Source of the DNA: Rhodospirillaceae bacterium
Lineage (GTDB): Bacteria; Pseudomonadota; Alphaproteobacteria; Rhodospirillales; Rhodospirillaceae
NCBI GenBank assembly: GCA_029243545.1
Contig: JAQWRV010000006.1
Coordinates: 248,001 to 312,000, forward strand
Length of the DNA: 64,000 nucleotides
Direction: 5' to 3'
Of this stretch, positions 26,444 through 35,538 are shown in pieces. The notes beneath the pieces were generated by a model that did not search any database, was not told the origin of the DNA, and worked only from the letters and a program-made list of their open reading frames with translations. Each line of letters opens with the position of its first letter. The first letter of the stretch is position 1. A program made the translations under genes and the position numbers.

Positions 26444-27034
26444 CTAAGGCACCTGAGCCGGCCCCGCACCTGAACCTACCAAGGCTCCGGAAGGGTCGCC
26501 CTCGTCGATCAATTTCTCAAGCACGGATCTCACCTCTGTAGAATCCCACTCTGCTGTTCCCTGTAGGCGGGCTACCTCACGGCCTTGTTTATCGATTATC
26601 AAGGTTGTAGGCAGACCTTTCACCTCTGCTGCGCGCGCGAACGCAAGGTTGGGTGCAACATAGAGGTCCAGATTCGACCATTCATTTTTTTTCATGAATG
26701 GTCTGGCGATAGGCTCGCCCTCCCGGTCCTGTGACATGGCGATAACATGGAGATCGTCCCCACCCAATTCGGATTGCAATGTGTCGAGCGTCGGCATTTC
26801 ACGGATACACGGTGCACACCAAGTGGCCCAAAGGTTAACCACCACCACTTTCCCATGGTAATCAGCGAGCGTGATGGCATCTCCCCTGCCGTTCTGAAAG
26901 GGAACATCCGTCGCAGGTTGGGGGCTTTCGCTCCAGGTTAATTTCTCAATACCGCTGGTTACGGCTCCGATGGGCGCCGTAACCAGAAACAGGGCTGCAA
27001 CCGCCCAGAAAACGCTTCTTATAAGAATGGGCAA
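26444..27034 (-). CDS. TlpA-like thioredoxin, membrane-anchored or periplasmic
   Basis: A 196-residue protein with an N-terminal hydrophobic signal or anchor (residues ~8-26) and a thioredoxin fold. 'VVVNLWATWCAPCIREMPTLD' carries the active site Cys-Ala-Pro-Cys near residues 71-76, 'VIAMSQDREGE' follows, and the cis-Pro lies in 'KGLPTTLIID'. These are hallmarks of TlpA/ResA-type reductases that hand electrons to periplasmic thiols, for example in cytochrome oxidase or cytochrome c maturation. The start codon lies inside the end of the upstream gene (16-base overlap), so it is translationally coupled to the exported AhpD-like protein. The two may form an envelope peroxide or thiol pair. Confidence 0.85.
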   Translation of the reverse strand: MPILIRSVFWAVAALFLVTAPIGAVTSGIEKLTWSESPQPATDVPFQNGRGDAITLADYHGKVVVVNLWATWCAPCIREMPTLDTLQSELGGDDLHVIAMSQDREGEPIARPFMKKNEWSNLDLYVAPNLAFARAAEVKGLPTTLIIDKQGREVARLQGTAEWDSTEVRSVLEKLIDEGDPSGALVGSGAGPAQVP

Positions 27035-27735
27035 TAGTCTTCCTTCTCTACTAAGTCGTATGCAAATAAGAATTTAGCCATACCGCAAAGCACGGCCATG
27101 TTGACGCCAAGTTCCATCAATTGACCATCAGTAAAGTGAACGCGGGCTCGATCATATATTCTTTGAGTCAGCATGCCTTTGGGGTTGGTCAGCGCCATGA
27201 CATCGGCCAAGGCGAGGGCTGCCTTTTCCTGATCTGAAAAGGGGCCACTCTCATAGTCCTCAAGCTGCTCGATCTGTTCTTCAGGAACGCCGGCTTCGCG
27301 CGCGGCAATCTTGTCGCCTCGGTTGCAAAATGCGCAGCCGTGAATATTGGCGAGACGCAAGCGAACCAGTTGCATAACCCGATCGTCTATCCGTCCCGAA
27401 TGGAAAACCTTCTTGTAGTAGTCGTTGTTGTACCAATCATAAATTTCCGGTGCGTTGCCGAACGTCTCAACATATGTTGTGTCGCCATGCAGCTCATTGG
27501 CACGGTCCCAAGACCGCTGCATATTGGGTGGCAACTCGCCACGGGACTTCCGTTTTATTGGTGTCGCCGGCATGGTGCCAAAGGCCGCCGCTTCACCGGT
27601 TGCATTTTCTTCGGTAGCATCAGCGCTGGAACTTGCAGTTAACGATGCTGCGGTCGCTCCGGTGAGGAATGATAGAAAGTGTCGTTTTGATACAGCCTGA
27701 CGAATGAAACTTGAGACTTTACTGAGGTCACCCAT
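27019..27735 (-). CDS. Exported carboxymuconolactone decarboxylase/AhpD-family protein
   Basis: The 238-residue protein has the CMD/AhpD fold: 'MQLVRLRLANIHGCAFCNRGDKIAAREAGV', with the CxxC near residues 134-137. Its N-terminus 'SKRHFLSFLTGATAASLTASSSADA' looks like a signal of twin-arginine type with a Lys-Arg pair, unusual for this mostly cytoplasmic family. The gene overlaps tlpA by 16 bases, so a TlpA-type thioredoxin could re-reduce its Cys pair in the periplasm. That partnership is inferred from the overlap. It is the leftmost-directed first gene of the pair and has a GGAGGAG-like site before its ATG. Confidence 0.75.
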   Translation of the reverse strand: MGDLSKVSSFIRQAVSKRHFLSFLTGATAASLTASSSADATEENATGEAAAFGTMPATPIKRKSRGELPPNMQRSWDRANELHGDTTYVETFGNAPEIYDWYNNDYYKKVFHSGRIDDRVMQLVRLRLANIHGCAFCNRGDKIAAREAGVPEEQIEQLEDYESGPFSDQEKAALALADVMALTNPKGMLTQRIYDRARVHFTDGQLMELGVNMAVLCGMAKFLFAYDLVEKEDYCPFL

Positions 27736-27937
27736 GGTAACTCCTCCTATGCTAAAGCATGCTTGTTAAATAGGTAGCCCCAACGCCCTCAAAATAAGGC
27801 CTAGATGAAACCCAATGTTACACTTGGTATTGGCCGCATTCAATCTCCGCATATGAAACCGCATTAGGCTTGAACGCTAAATGCAGCAGCGCATTGAACT
27901 GGTTTCATTATTTGCGGTTGTGGGGCACTTGGAGGGA

Positions 27938-28012
27938 TGGTGGGCGATACTGGGATTGAACCAGTGACCTCTCGCGTGTGAAGCGAGCGCTCTCCCGCTG
28001 AGCTAATCGCCC
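27938..28012 (-). tRNA. tRNA-Val (anticodon CAC)
   Basis: A 75-base cloverleaf on the minus strand. The acceptor stem is GGGCGAT/ATCGCCC, the D-arm is AGCTCAGCGGGAGAGC, the anticodon stem is CTCGC/GCGAG with loop TTCACAC (anticodon CAC), the T-arm is CTGGTTCAATCCCAG, the discriminator is A and CCA is encoded. No clear terminator follows. Confidence 0.97.
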
Positions 28013-28234
28013 GCACCGGAAGGAAGGCTGTATACGAGGCGCACCTAGACCCGTCAAGCTAACCCGTACACGTGCAAAACGGGCGGTCAGGGCATTCTCG
28101 TAGAAACATTTCGATCCTGACATCCTCCATTCTTTGCCTTTATTGCGCCGGAACCCCGTGGCATTGTGGGCTGGCTTTGAAACAGCGCTAAGTCCTTTGT
28201 CCGTCTAAATTAATATGATCGTGGTATCCCCAGC

Positions 28235-29608
28235 ATGACCTCTGCCGAGACCTTCGCAATCATTCTGGCCGCCGGCATGGGAACCCGAATGCATTCGGAA
28301 ACGCCCAAGGTAATGCACCAAGTCGCCGGGCGCCCAGCGGTTGATCATGTCTTGGCGGGTTTGAATGATGCGGGTGTTACTCAATCGGTTGTCGTTATCG
28401 GGCCCGAGTTGGAATCACAGTCCGGCCGTTTTGCACCGCATCCCACTGCCGTTCAAAGAGATCGTTTGGGCACGGGCCATGCTGTAAAAATTGCCCTCGA
28501 TGAGACTGATATTTCCAGTAACACCGTTCTTATTGTATATGGCGATACGCCGTTGTTAACGTCGGCAACTATTGAAAGATTAGTCGAATTGCAACGGTCT
28601 GGTGCCGGTATATGCCTCCTAGCGTTTCGTCCCAAAAACCCCGCTGCTTATGGTCGTCTGATTGTTGAAGGTGATCAGGTTGATCGCATCGTAGAAGCTG
28701 CCGATGCTTCGCCCGAAGAACTGTTGGTTACTTTATGCAATTCCGGCGTCATGGCCGTTTCTGGAGATAAGCTGGCAACATGGGTTAGGTCGCTGAAAAA
28801 CGACAACGCTAAGAAAGAGTATTACCTCACAGATATTGTCGCATTGGCGCGCGCCGATGGCGCAAGCTGTACTTTTGTTGAGGGGTCAGAAGATGAGCTG
28901 GCCGGCATCAATACTAGGGCCGATTTGGCCGAAGCGGAACGCATTCTGCAGGTCCGATATCGTACAGCGGCGATGGAAGGTGGCGTAACCCTGCGTGACC
29001 CAGAAAGCGTTTACTTGTCATTCGATACAGAATTCGGAACCGACATCGAGGTGGGCCCGTTCACCGTATTCGGGCCGGGCGTTTCGGTTGCCGACAACGT
29101 CATCATCAAAGGGTTCTGTCATTTCGAAAATGCCGTGATCGGGCGGGATGCTGTTGTCGGACCCTATGCCCGGCTCCGTCCTGGCGCGGCGGTCGACGCG
29201 GAAGCCCATATCGGTAACTTCGTAGAAATAAAAAATGCCCGCATAGAAGAAGGTGCCAAAGTTAATCACCTCACTTACATAGGCGACGCCCGTGTAGGTA
29301 AAGGGGCCAATGTTGGCGCAGGTACCATCACCGCTAATTATGACGGCTTTAACAAATCTTTCACCGATATCGGAGAAAACGCTTCTATCGGGTCGAATTC
29401 GGTTTTGGTGGCTCCGGTTGCGATCGGCGATGGTGCGATTACGGGAGCAGGCGCTGTGGTCCGCAAAGACGTTCCGGCTGACGCAATTGCCATAACTGTG
29501 GCGCCCCAGGACAATCGGGAAAACACGGCGAAACGCTACAAAGAAGCCCGCGCGACCTTAGCTGCTAAGAAAAAAGCCGCCCCAAAGAATACCGACAAGG
29601 GGTCATAG
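28235..29608 (+). CDS. glmU: Bifunctional N-acetylglucosamine-1-P uridyltransferase / glucosamine-1-P acetyltransferase
   Basis: The 457-residue protein makes UDP-GlcNAc for peptidoglycan and lipopolysaccharide. The N-terminal nucleotidyltransferase begins 'IILAAGMGTRMHSETPKVMHQVAG', with 'VYGDTPLL' near residue 105. The C-terminal left-handed beta-helix shows hexapeptide repeats from about residue 250 and the acetyltransferase His/Tyr region 'HLTYIGDARVGKGANVGAGTITANYDG'. It ends 4 bases before glmS, so the two consecutive steps of amino-sugar supply form one operon. The length matches the family. Confidence 0.97.
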   Translation: MTSAETFAIILAAGMGTRMHSETPKVMHQVAGRPAVDHVLAGLNDAGVTQSVVVIGPELESQSGRFAPHPTAVQRDRLGTGHAVKIALDETDISSNTVLIVYGDTPLLTSATIERLVELQRSGAGICLLAFRPKNPAAYGRLIVEGDQVDRIVEAADASPEELLVTLCNSGVMAVSGDKLATWVRSLKNDNAKKEYYLTDIVALARADGASCTFVEGSEDELAGINTRADLAEAERILQVRYRTAAMEGGVTLRDPESVYLSFDTEFGTDIEVGPFTVFGPGVSVADNVIIKGFCHFENAVIGRDAVVGPYARLRPGAAVDAEAHIGNFVEIKNARIEEGAKVNHLTYIGDARVGKGANVGAGTITANYDGFNKSFTDIGENASIGSNSVLVAPVAIGDGAITGAGAVVRKDVPADAIAITVAPQDNRENTAKRYKEARATLAAKKKAAPKNTDKGS

Positions 29609-29612
29609 ACGT

Positions 29613-31436
29613 ATGTGCGGAATAATCGGCGTGGTCGGTGACAGTAATGTTGCCCTCCGTTTGCTCGACGGCCTTCGGCGGTTGGAATACCGGGGCTATG
29701 ATTCAGCAGGTATCGCGACGGTCGAGAGTTCAGCAATCCACCGCCGCCGCGCCGAAGGGAAGATTGTAAATCTTGAACAACGGATGGAAGTCGAACCCTT
29801 AGCGGGAGATATAGGCATTGCGCACACCCGCTGGGCCACCCATGGCGCAGCGAACGAAACCAACGCTCACCCGCACTCAGACGGGCATGTTGCCATCGTT
29901 CACAACGGGATTATTGAAAATTTTCAGGCACTGCGCGCGCGGCTGGAAGAGCAGGGCCACAAGTTTGAGACGGAAACGGATTCCGAAGTCATTGTGCATT
30001 TGATTTCTTCCTATCGGCAAACCGGCCTAGATCATACGGCGGCGGCGCATGCGGCCATTAAAGATCTGCAGGGCGCATATGCACTGGCAATTTTGTTCGC
30101 CGATCAAGACAATCTTTTGGTGGGTGCGCGTAAGGGCAGTCCGTTAGCGGTCGGTGTCGGTGAAGGAGAAATGTTTCTCGGTTCAGATGCTTTGGCACTC
30201 GCCCCTCTAACGCAGCAAATCTGTTATTTGGAGGAAGGCGACTGGGTCGTGCTGACCCGCGATAGCATGCAGGTCTACAACGTCGATGGTGCGGCACAGG
30301 AGCGCGAAGTCAAACAAACTGCGCTCACTGGAGCCCTCGTCGGAAAAGGAAATCATCGCCATTTCATGATCAAGGAAATTTACGAGCAGCCCCAAGTGAT
30401 TGGCGACACCTTGCACGTACTTCTCAACGCCAATACGCGAACCGCGGCTATGCCGGAGTTTCCGTTTTCTCTTGCGGATATTCCTCAGGTGACGATTGTA
30501 GCCTGCGGCACGTCATATTTGGCTGGTCTGGTAACCAAGTATTGGATCGAGCAGTTGGCGCGTGTTCCGGTCGATGTGGATATCGGCTCTGAATTTCGCT
30601 ATCGCGAACCGCCACTTCCCAAGGGCGGGCTCGCTATTTTCATTTCTCAGTCTGGTGAGACTGCAGATACTTTGGCACCGTTGCACTACTGCAAGAAACA
30701 GGGTCAGCATATTCTGTCGGTAGTCAATGTTGCCGAGAGCGAAATGGCCCGGGTGTCAGATGCCGTGCTCCTGACCAAAGCGGGGCCCGAAGTCGGCGTC
30801 GCCTCGACCAAAGCATTCACCACTCAGTTGTCTGTGCTGGCTGCTTTTGCGATTGCGCTCGCGCGTGCCAAAGGGGCCATCGACCTGGAGCGGGAACAAA
30901 GCCTCATGATGGCTCTGACGGAGGTGCCGGCTAAAGTTTCGGACGTTCTGGATCATGAAAAGGCCATTGAAGGCATTGCTGCAGGTCTACAGGATGCTAA
31001 AAGTGTCCTCTATCTAGCCCGCGGCCAAAACTTCCCCATCGCTATGGAAGGGGCCCTAAAGCTCAAGGAAATTTCCTATATCCACGCAGAAGGCTATGCC
31101 GCCGGTGAAATGAAACACGGGCCGATCGCATTAATCGATGAGCATATGCCGGTGATCGTTATTGCACCGTCGGACTCAGTATTCGACAAAACCCTGTCCA
31201 ACATCGAGCAGGTTGTTGCGCGCAAAGGCAAAGTGATTGCATTAACCGACAAAGCCGGGGCTGCCCGGATTGGCTCGAACGCTGTTGAAACTGTGATTGT
31301 TCCGGACTCTGATCCGTTCGTGGCCCCTATTCTCTACACCATCCCGGTCCAGCTCTTGGCCTATCACACGGCTGTTCTCAAAGGCACGGACGTGGACCAG
31401 CCACGTAATCTTGCCAAGAGCGTGACCGTAGAGTGA
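29613..31436 (+). CDS. glmS: Glutamine-fructose-6-phosphate aminotransferase (isomerizing)
   Basis: The 607-residue protein makes glucosamine-6-phosphate from fructose-6-phosphate and glutamine. The class II glutaminase domain starts MCGIIGVVG (Cys2 nucleophile) with 'RLEYRGYDSAGI' and 'HTRWATHG'. Two SIS domains follow, with sugar-phosphate motifs 'ACGTSYLAG', 'ISQSGETADTLA' and 'ASTKAFTTQL', and the C-terminus 'DQPRNLAKSVTVE' is the expected one. It is the second gene of glmU-glmS. A T8 run at 31452-31459 follows a weak GC-rich stem and may help end the transcript. No glmS ribozyme was seen in the 4-base intergenic space. Confidence 0.97.
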   Translation: MCGIIGVVGDSNVALRLLDGLRRLEYRGYDSAGIATVESSAIHRRRAEGKIVNLEQRMEVEPLAGDIGIAHTRWATHGAANETNAHPHSDGHVAIVHNGIIENFQALRARLEEQGHKFETETDSEVIVHLISSYRQTGLDHTAAAHAAIKDLQGAYALAILFADQDNLLVGARKGSPLAVGVGEGEMFLGSDALALAPLTQQICYLEEGDWVVLTRDSMQVYNVDGAAQEREVKQTALTGALVGKGNHRHFMIKEIYEQPQVIGDTLHVLLNANTRTAAMPEFPFSLADIPQVTIVACGTSYLAGLVTKYWIEQLARVPVDVDIGSEFRYREPPLPKGGLAIFISQSGETADTLAPLHYCKKQGQHILSVVNVAESEMARVSDAVLLTKAGPEVGVASTKAFTTQLSVLAAFAIALARAKGAIDLEREQSLMMALTEVPAKVSDVLDHEKAIEGIAAGLQDAKSVLYLARGQNFPIAMEGALKLKEISYIHAEGYAAGEMKHGPIALIDEHMPVIVIAPSDSVFDKTLSNIEQVVARKGKVIALTDKAGAARIGSNAVETVIVPDSDPFVAPILYTIPVQLLAYHTAVLKGTDVDQPRNLAKSVTVE

Positions 31437-31462
31437 GGTGGGCAAACACGGGCGCCTTTTTT

Positions 31463-32161
31463 TTAAGATGATAAAAGTCGTTCGACGTCATCATTGAAAT
31501 ATTGGTGCTGGTTCATGCGAATTTTCTTCGCTGGCACACCGGCAACAACTTCAAGTTCGTTTACGTTCTTAGTAACGACTGCGCCGGCACCAACAAAAGC
31601 ACCTTCACCGATTGTAATATTTGGAAGTATCGTCGCGTTTGTTCCGATAGTTGCGTAGTCCTTGATGGTAACCTGACCAGCTAAGGATGCGCTTCCCATA
31701 ATGTGAACGCCATTACCGATAAGACAATCATGGTCTACTGTCGCGCCGGTGTTTAGAACTACAAAATCACCCAGTGTAGTAAAAGAATTGACTGTAGTAG
31801 ATGGCATGATCTGCACACCTTTGCCAACTTCTACGCTATCACAAATGAATGATTGAGCGCTTCTGAATTCGATTGCCTGTAAACCCAATTGCTCTAGTGC
31901 TTCGCTAATTTTCGTTCTTGCAAATCCATGTTCTCCGCCAACACATACAGCAAAATGAGATAAGGAGTTTATTTTGCTATTCAATTTATCAATGGCTTTT
32001 ATGTGTTCTCCAAGAAATGGGTAATCAATATCATCTATGTTTGAATCAAATATGGTGGTGCGATGCTCATCCACAATGTCTTTGAGCATGTGAAGTAGTA
32101 TTCTTGATTTTCCAGTTCCGCCCCATAGCAGAACCTTAGAGTGAGCGCTGAGAGAATCCAT
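31463..32161 (-). CDS. NeuD/PglD-like sugar O- or N-acetyltransferase
   Basis: A 232-residue protein. The N-terminal Rossmann-like part reads 'VLLWGGTGKSRILLHMLKD', normally a UDP-sugar-binding subdomain in PglD and NeuD. The C-terminal left-handed beta-helix has 'NTGATVDHDCLIGNGVHIMGSASLAGQVTI' and 'GTNATILPNITIGEGAFVGAGAVVTKNV'. The His in 'TVDHDC' is the likely catalytic base. It acetylates a nucleotide-linked or capsular sugar. The coding sequence is visibly more AT-rich than its neighbours and lies opposite glmU-glmS, suggesting acquisition by transfer. No other glycan gene is adjacent, so the sugar is unknown. Confidence 0.8.
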   Translation of the reverse strand: MDSLSAHSKVLLWGGTGKSRILLHMLKDIVDEHRTTIFDSNIDDIDYPFLGEHIKAIDKLNSKINSLSHFAVCVGGEHGFARTKISEALEQLGLQAIEFRSAQSFICDSVEVGKGVQIMPSTTVNSFTTLGDFVVLNTGATVDHDCLIGNGVHIMGSASLAGQVTIKDYATIGTNATILPNITIGEGAFVGAGAVVTKNVNELEVVAGVPAKKIRMNQHQYFNDDVERLLSS

Positions 32162-32413
32162 TATTGATCTCGCAAATTATCCATCAACCCCTTGAGAAGC
32201 TGGTTAATGGGGTGTCTTCCTTAAATCGCATTACAGCCGCATACGTCACTTTTTCGAGAGCTGAAGAATGCGGATATCACAATTGCAGAATATCCGCCAG
32301 GAATCTTGCGCGCCTTCCGCCGTTGACCAATTAAGCCTTCCGCGTATGACCTCCAGCGCGATCCGTGCAAGAGCAATTGCGCGATCCGCGTAGTAGGGTA
32401 AGTTACCGCCACC

Positions 32414-33778
32414 ATGCCCAAGTTTGATTTTGACCTGATCACCATCGGGGCAGGCTCTGGTGGCGTTCGCGCCAGCCGCTTGTCAGCAGGCTACGGCGGT
32501 CGCGTTGCCCTTATTGAAGAAAGCCGCGTCGGCGGAACCTGTGTGTTTCGTGGCTGCGTACCCAAGAAGCTTCTCGTATACGGCGCACATTTCGCTGAGC
32601 ATATCGAAGATGCGGCTGGCTTTGGCTGGACCGTTGGCGATGTCAGCCATGATTGGGGCGCTCTTGTTGCAGCAAAAGATACCGAGCTAGACCGCCTCGA
32701 AAAAGTCTATCACCGCATGCTGCATGATGCAGGTGTCTCCATGGTCGATGGGCATGGCGTGTTGACCGACTCTAATACGGTGGAAGTCGACGGCAAATCC
32801 ATGACGGCGGAAAGGATTCTCATTGGTGTCGGCGGCTGGCCGTTCATTCCGGAGATTCCCGGCCGTGAGCATGTCATCACTTCCAATGAAGCGCTGGATC
32901 TTAAAGAATTACCAAAACGAATCCTCATCGTCGGCGGCGGATATATTGCACTTGAATTTGCTGGTATTTTCAATGCGCTTGGATCTCACGTTGATGTTGT
33001 GATCCGTGCTGGTTCCGTTCTGCGGGGCTTTGACGATGACGTCCGTAATGCCGTTGCGGAAGCACTGGAGAAGAAGGGAATCCATATTCATCGTGAGTGC
33101 GTGGTCCGATCCATAGAAAAAACAGACAACGGGTTCTCCGTGATGGTCGACCGCGGCGAGGAAATGCTGGTGGATCAGGTTATGTACGCCACCGGGCGCG
33201 CGCCCAACACCAAAAACATCGGATTAGAGGAAGCTGGAGTTAATCTCGGCAAAAAGGGTGAAGTGATCGTCGACGAGTGGAACCGCTCGTCCGTCGAAAA
33301 TATTTTTGCCGTTGGTGATGTAACGGACCGGGTCAATCTCACGCCTGTTGCTATCAATGAAGGCCGGGTGTTTGCTGAGACCTTCTTCAACGATAACCCG
33401 CTGACTCTGGACTACGAGAACATCGCGTCAGCGGTCTTTACCCAGCCCGCTGTCGGTTCGGTCGGCTTAACCGAAGAGCAAGCTCGCGAGAAACATAACG
33501 TGCGTGTTTATCTGTCGCGTTTCAAACATATGAAGCACACCTTAAGCGGCCGTGACGAACGCATCCTGATGAAACTCATCGTTGATAAAGAAACGGACCG
33601 CGTGCTCGGCTGTCATATGGTTGGCGACGACGGGCCTGAAATTATTCAAGGTCTGGCTGTCGCGTTGAAATGCGGCGCCACCAAAGCGCAGTTTGACGCG
33701 ACCGTTGGCATTCACCCGACGGCCGCGGAAGAATTCGTCACCATGCGTGATGCCGTGCCCGTTTCGGTAAGTCGTTGA
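32414..33778 (+). CDS. gor: Glutathione-disulfide reductase
   Basis: The 454-residue flavoprotein reduces glutathione disulfide with NADPH. It begins 'FDLITIGAGSGGVRASRLSAGYG' (FAD), the redox-active pair is in 'GGTCVFRGCVPKKLLVY' near residues 44-49, the NAD(P)H site is 'ILIVGGGYIALEFAGIFNALG' near 175, and the C-terminal interface has 'GIHPTAAEEFVTMR' with the catalytic His-Glu. The plant and alphaproteobacterial wording of the Cys motif argues for glutathione rather than lipoamide or mercuric substrates. The gene is monocistronic and is followed by a repeat-rich gap. Confidence 0.94.
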   Translation: MPKFDFDLITIGAGSGGVRASRLSAGYGGRVALIEESRVGGTCVFRGCVPKKLLVYGAHFAEHIEDAAGFGWTVGDVSHDWGALVAAKDTELDRLEKVYHRMLHDAGVSMVDGHGVLTDSNTVEVDGKSMTAERILIGVGGWPFIPEIPGREHVITSNEALDLKELPKRILIVGGGYIALEFAGIFNALGSHVDVVIRAGSVLRGFDDDVRNAVAEALEKKGIHIHRECVVRSIEKTDNGFSVMVDRGEEMLVDQVMYATGRAPNTKNIGLEEAGVNLGKKGEVIVDEWNRSSVENIFAVGDVTDRVNLTPVAINEGRVFAETFFNDNPLTLDYENIASAVFTQPAVGSVGLTEEQAREKHNVRVYLSRFKHMKHTLSGRDERILMKLIVDKETDRVLGCHMVGDDGPEIIQGLAVALKCGATKAQFDATVGIHPTAAEEFVTMRDAVPVSVSR

Positions 33779-33824
33779 AATTGCAGAAGAGTGGGGTGAC
33801 GGCGGTCTGTGGCGGCGCGCAAAA

Positions 33825-33997
33825 GTGTAAAGAATTCTGACACCGAGAGCCCTATATAAGACAGTCTATACGAGAGTTTTCTTGATAAGCATCTGATTTA
33901 AATGCGGATTATTTGCGATAGTTTGCATTCAAAATAGTGTAAAGAATCCTGACACTTTTTCCGAAAAGGGCCGAAAAGTGTAAAGTCAGCGTTACAC
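33825..33997. repeat. Cluster of related inverted repeats upstream of the DAHP synthase gene
   Basis: In the 335-base gap 33779-34113 the motif GTGTAAAGAATYCTGACAC occurs twice, at 33825-33843 (T) and 33937-33955 (C). The second copy runs into an inverted repeat ACACTTTT ... AAAAGTGT (33952-33959 and 33974-33981), which runs into AGTGTAA-AGTCAGCG-TTACACT (33977-33998). So three GTGTAAAG starts and two overlapping hairpins lie 116-290 bases before the DAHP synthase start. They could be operators, a small dispersed repeat or a leader structure. No gene was seen in the gap. Confidence 0.65.
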
Positions 33998-34113
33998 TCG
34001 GGTTTATTGGCTGCCTTTCTGGGCCATCCAAAATCCCCCAAACCCCTGGCAATTCAAAGCTTAAGCCTCTATATCGCACCCTCAATTCATGACTTCTGGA
34101 TACTGAGGACACC

Positions 34114-35496
34114 ATGACTTCCGCATGGACCCGAGAAAGCTGGCGCACCAAGCCTGTTGTGCAGCTGCCCGAATACCGCGATCAGGATGCGCTCAAGAGC
34201 GCTGAGCAGCGTCTTAGTGCGTTTCCACCCCTGGTGTTTGCCGGTGAAGCCCGTTCGCTGAAAAAGACGCTTGGTGATGTGGCTGGTGGTCGCGGTTTCC
34301 TCCTTCAGGGCGGCGACTGCGCCGAAAGCTTTGCCGAGTTTCACCCTGATAATATCCGCGACACCTTCCGAGTGATGCTGCAGATGGCGGTGGTGCTGAC
34401 CTTTGGTGCGGCTGTGCCCATCGTTAAGCTGGGCCGCATGGCTGGGCAGTTCGCGAAGCCGCGCTCAGCATCGACCGAAACCATCGATGGTGTCGAACTG
34501 CCGTCTTACCGCGGCGACATGGTCAATGGCATGGCGTTTACGCCGGAAGAACGCGAGCCCGATCCCGAGCGTTTGATTCAGGCCTACAATCAGTCTGCGG
34601 CGACACTGAACCTGCTGCGTGCGTTTTCTCAGGGCGGCTATGCTGATCTGCAAAAGGTCCACCAGTGGACACTCGGCTTCGTTGGCGACAGCGCCCAGGC
34701 GGAACGGTACAAGGACGTCGCCGACCGTATTCAAGAAGCCCTAGCCTTCATGGAAGCCTGCGGCATCACCGGTGCGGTTGTCCCGAGCATGCGTGAGACC
34801 GATTTCTACACGTCTCATGAATCACTATTGTTGCCCTACGAAGAGTCACTAACCCGAATGGATTCCACCTCCGGGCGCTGGTACGCCTGCTCGGCCCATA
34901 TGCTGTGGATTGGCGAGCGCACTCGCCAGCTTGATCATGCCCACGTGGAGTTCCTGAGCGGTGTTGATAATCCCATCGGTTTCAAGGCCGGTCCGACCAT
35001 CGACCCAGATGACCTGCTGAAGCTAATCGACACGCTTAACCCCAACAACGAAGCGGGCCGCATCACCGTCATTACCCGTATGGGCGCGAATAAACTGCAA
35101 GACCATCTGCCTAAGCTCATCCAAGCGGTTGAGCGGGAGGGGCGTACGGTCGTGTGGTCGTGCGATCCCATGCACGCCAACACGGTTAAGAGTGACTCTG
35201 GCTACAAGACCCGCCGTTTCGATGCGATTTTAGAAGAGGTGCGGGCTTTCTTCGCCGTCCATCGCGGCGAGGGCACCCATGCCGGCGGTGTGCACTTCGA
35301 AATGACCGGGCAGGACGTCACCGAATGTGTCGGTGGGGCGCAAGCCATCACCGATGCTAGCCTTGGTGACCGCTATCACACCCATTGTGATCCCCGTCTT
35401 AACGCCAGTCAGGCTTTGGAACTAGCCTTCCTGGTTTCGGAAATGCTCAAACAGGAACGCAACGCAGCCTTCACAGCAGCGGCCGCGGCGTCTTAA
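34114..35496 (+). CDS. aroG: 3-deoxy-7-phosphoheptulonate synthase, class II (plant type)
   Basis: The 460-residue enzyme condenses phosphoenolpyruvate and erythrose-4-phosphate, the first step of the shikimate pathway. '[16 protein letters not shown]' near residue 66 holds a metal-ligand Cys, and '[14 protein letters not shown]', '[14 protein letters not shown]', '[12 protein letters not shown]' and '[18 protein letters not shown]' are class II signatures. The size fits class II and not the 350-residue class I enzymes. The gene lies ahead of nadE, gltX and trmJ on the same strand. Its upstream region carries the inverted-repeat cluster, which is a candidate site for control. Confidence 0.95.
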   Translation: MTSAWTRESWRTKPVVQLPEYRDQDALKSAEQRLSAFPPLVFAGEARSLKKTLGDVAGGRGFLLQGGDCAESFAEFHPDNIRDTFRVMLQMAVVLTFGAAVPIVKLGRMAGQFAKPRSASTETIDGVELPSYRGDMVNGMAFTPEEREPDPERLIQAYNQSAATLNLLRAFSQGGYADLQKVHQWTLGFVGDSAQAERYKDVADRIQEALAFMEACGITGAVVPSMRETDFYTSHESLLLPYEESLTRMDSTSGRWYACSAHMLWIGERTRQLDHAHVEFLSGVDNPIGFKAGPTIDPDDLLKLIDTLNPNNEAGRITVITRMGANKLQDHLPKLIQAVEREGRTVVWSCDPMHANTVKSDSGYKTRRFDAILEEVRAFFAVHRGEGTHAGGVHFEMTGQDVTECVGGAQAITDASLGDRYHTHCDPRLNASQALELAFLVSEMLKQERNAAFTAAAAAS

Positions 35497-35502
35497 TCAA
35501 CA

Positions 35503-35520
35503 CCAGCCTGTATAGGCTGG
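35503..35520 (+). other. Hairpin between the DAHP synthase gene and nadE
   Basis: CCAGCCT-GTAT-AGGCTGG is a perfect 7-bp stem with a 4-base loop, 7 bases after the aroG stop and 18 before nadE. No T-run follows, so it is more likely an RNA-processing or stability element than a terminator. Confidence 0.55.
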
Positions 35521-35538
35521 AGAGAGTGCGTCTCATCC

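Noticed and set aside
26275-26541. 88-residue plus-strand ORF between the repressor and tlpA
   Set aside because: It overlaps the end of tlpA, lacks a ribosome-binding site and has low-complexity Pro/Lys/Arg composition.
27908-28123. 71-residue minus-strand ORF around tRNA-Val
   Set aside because: It overlaps the tRNA cloverleaf ('RLAQRESARFTRERSLVQSQ' is a translated tRNA).
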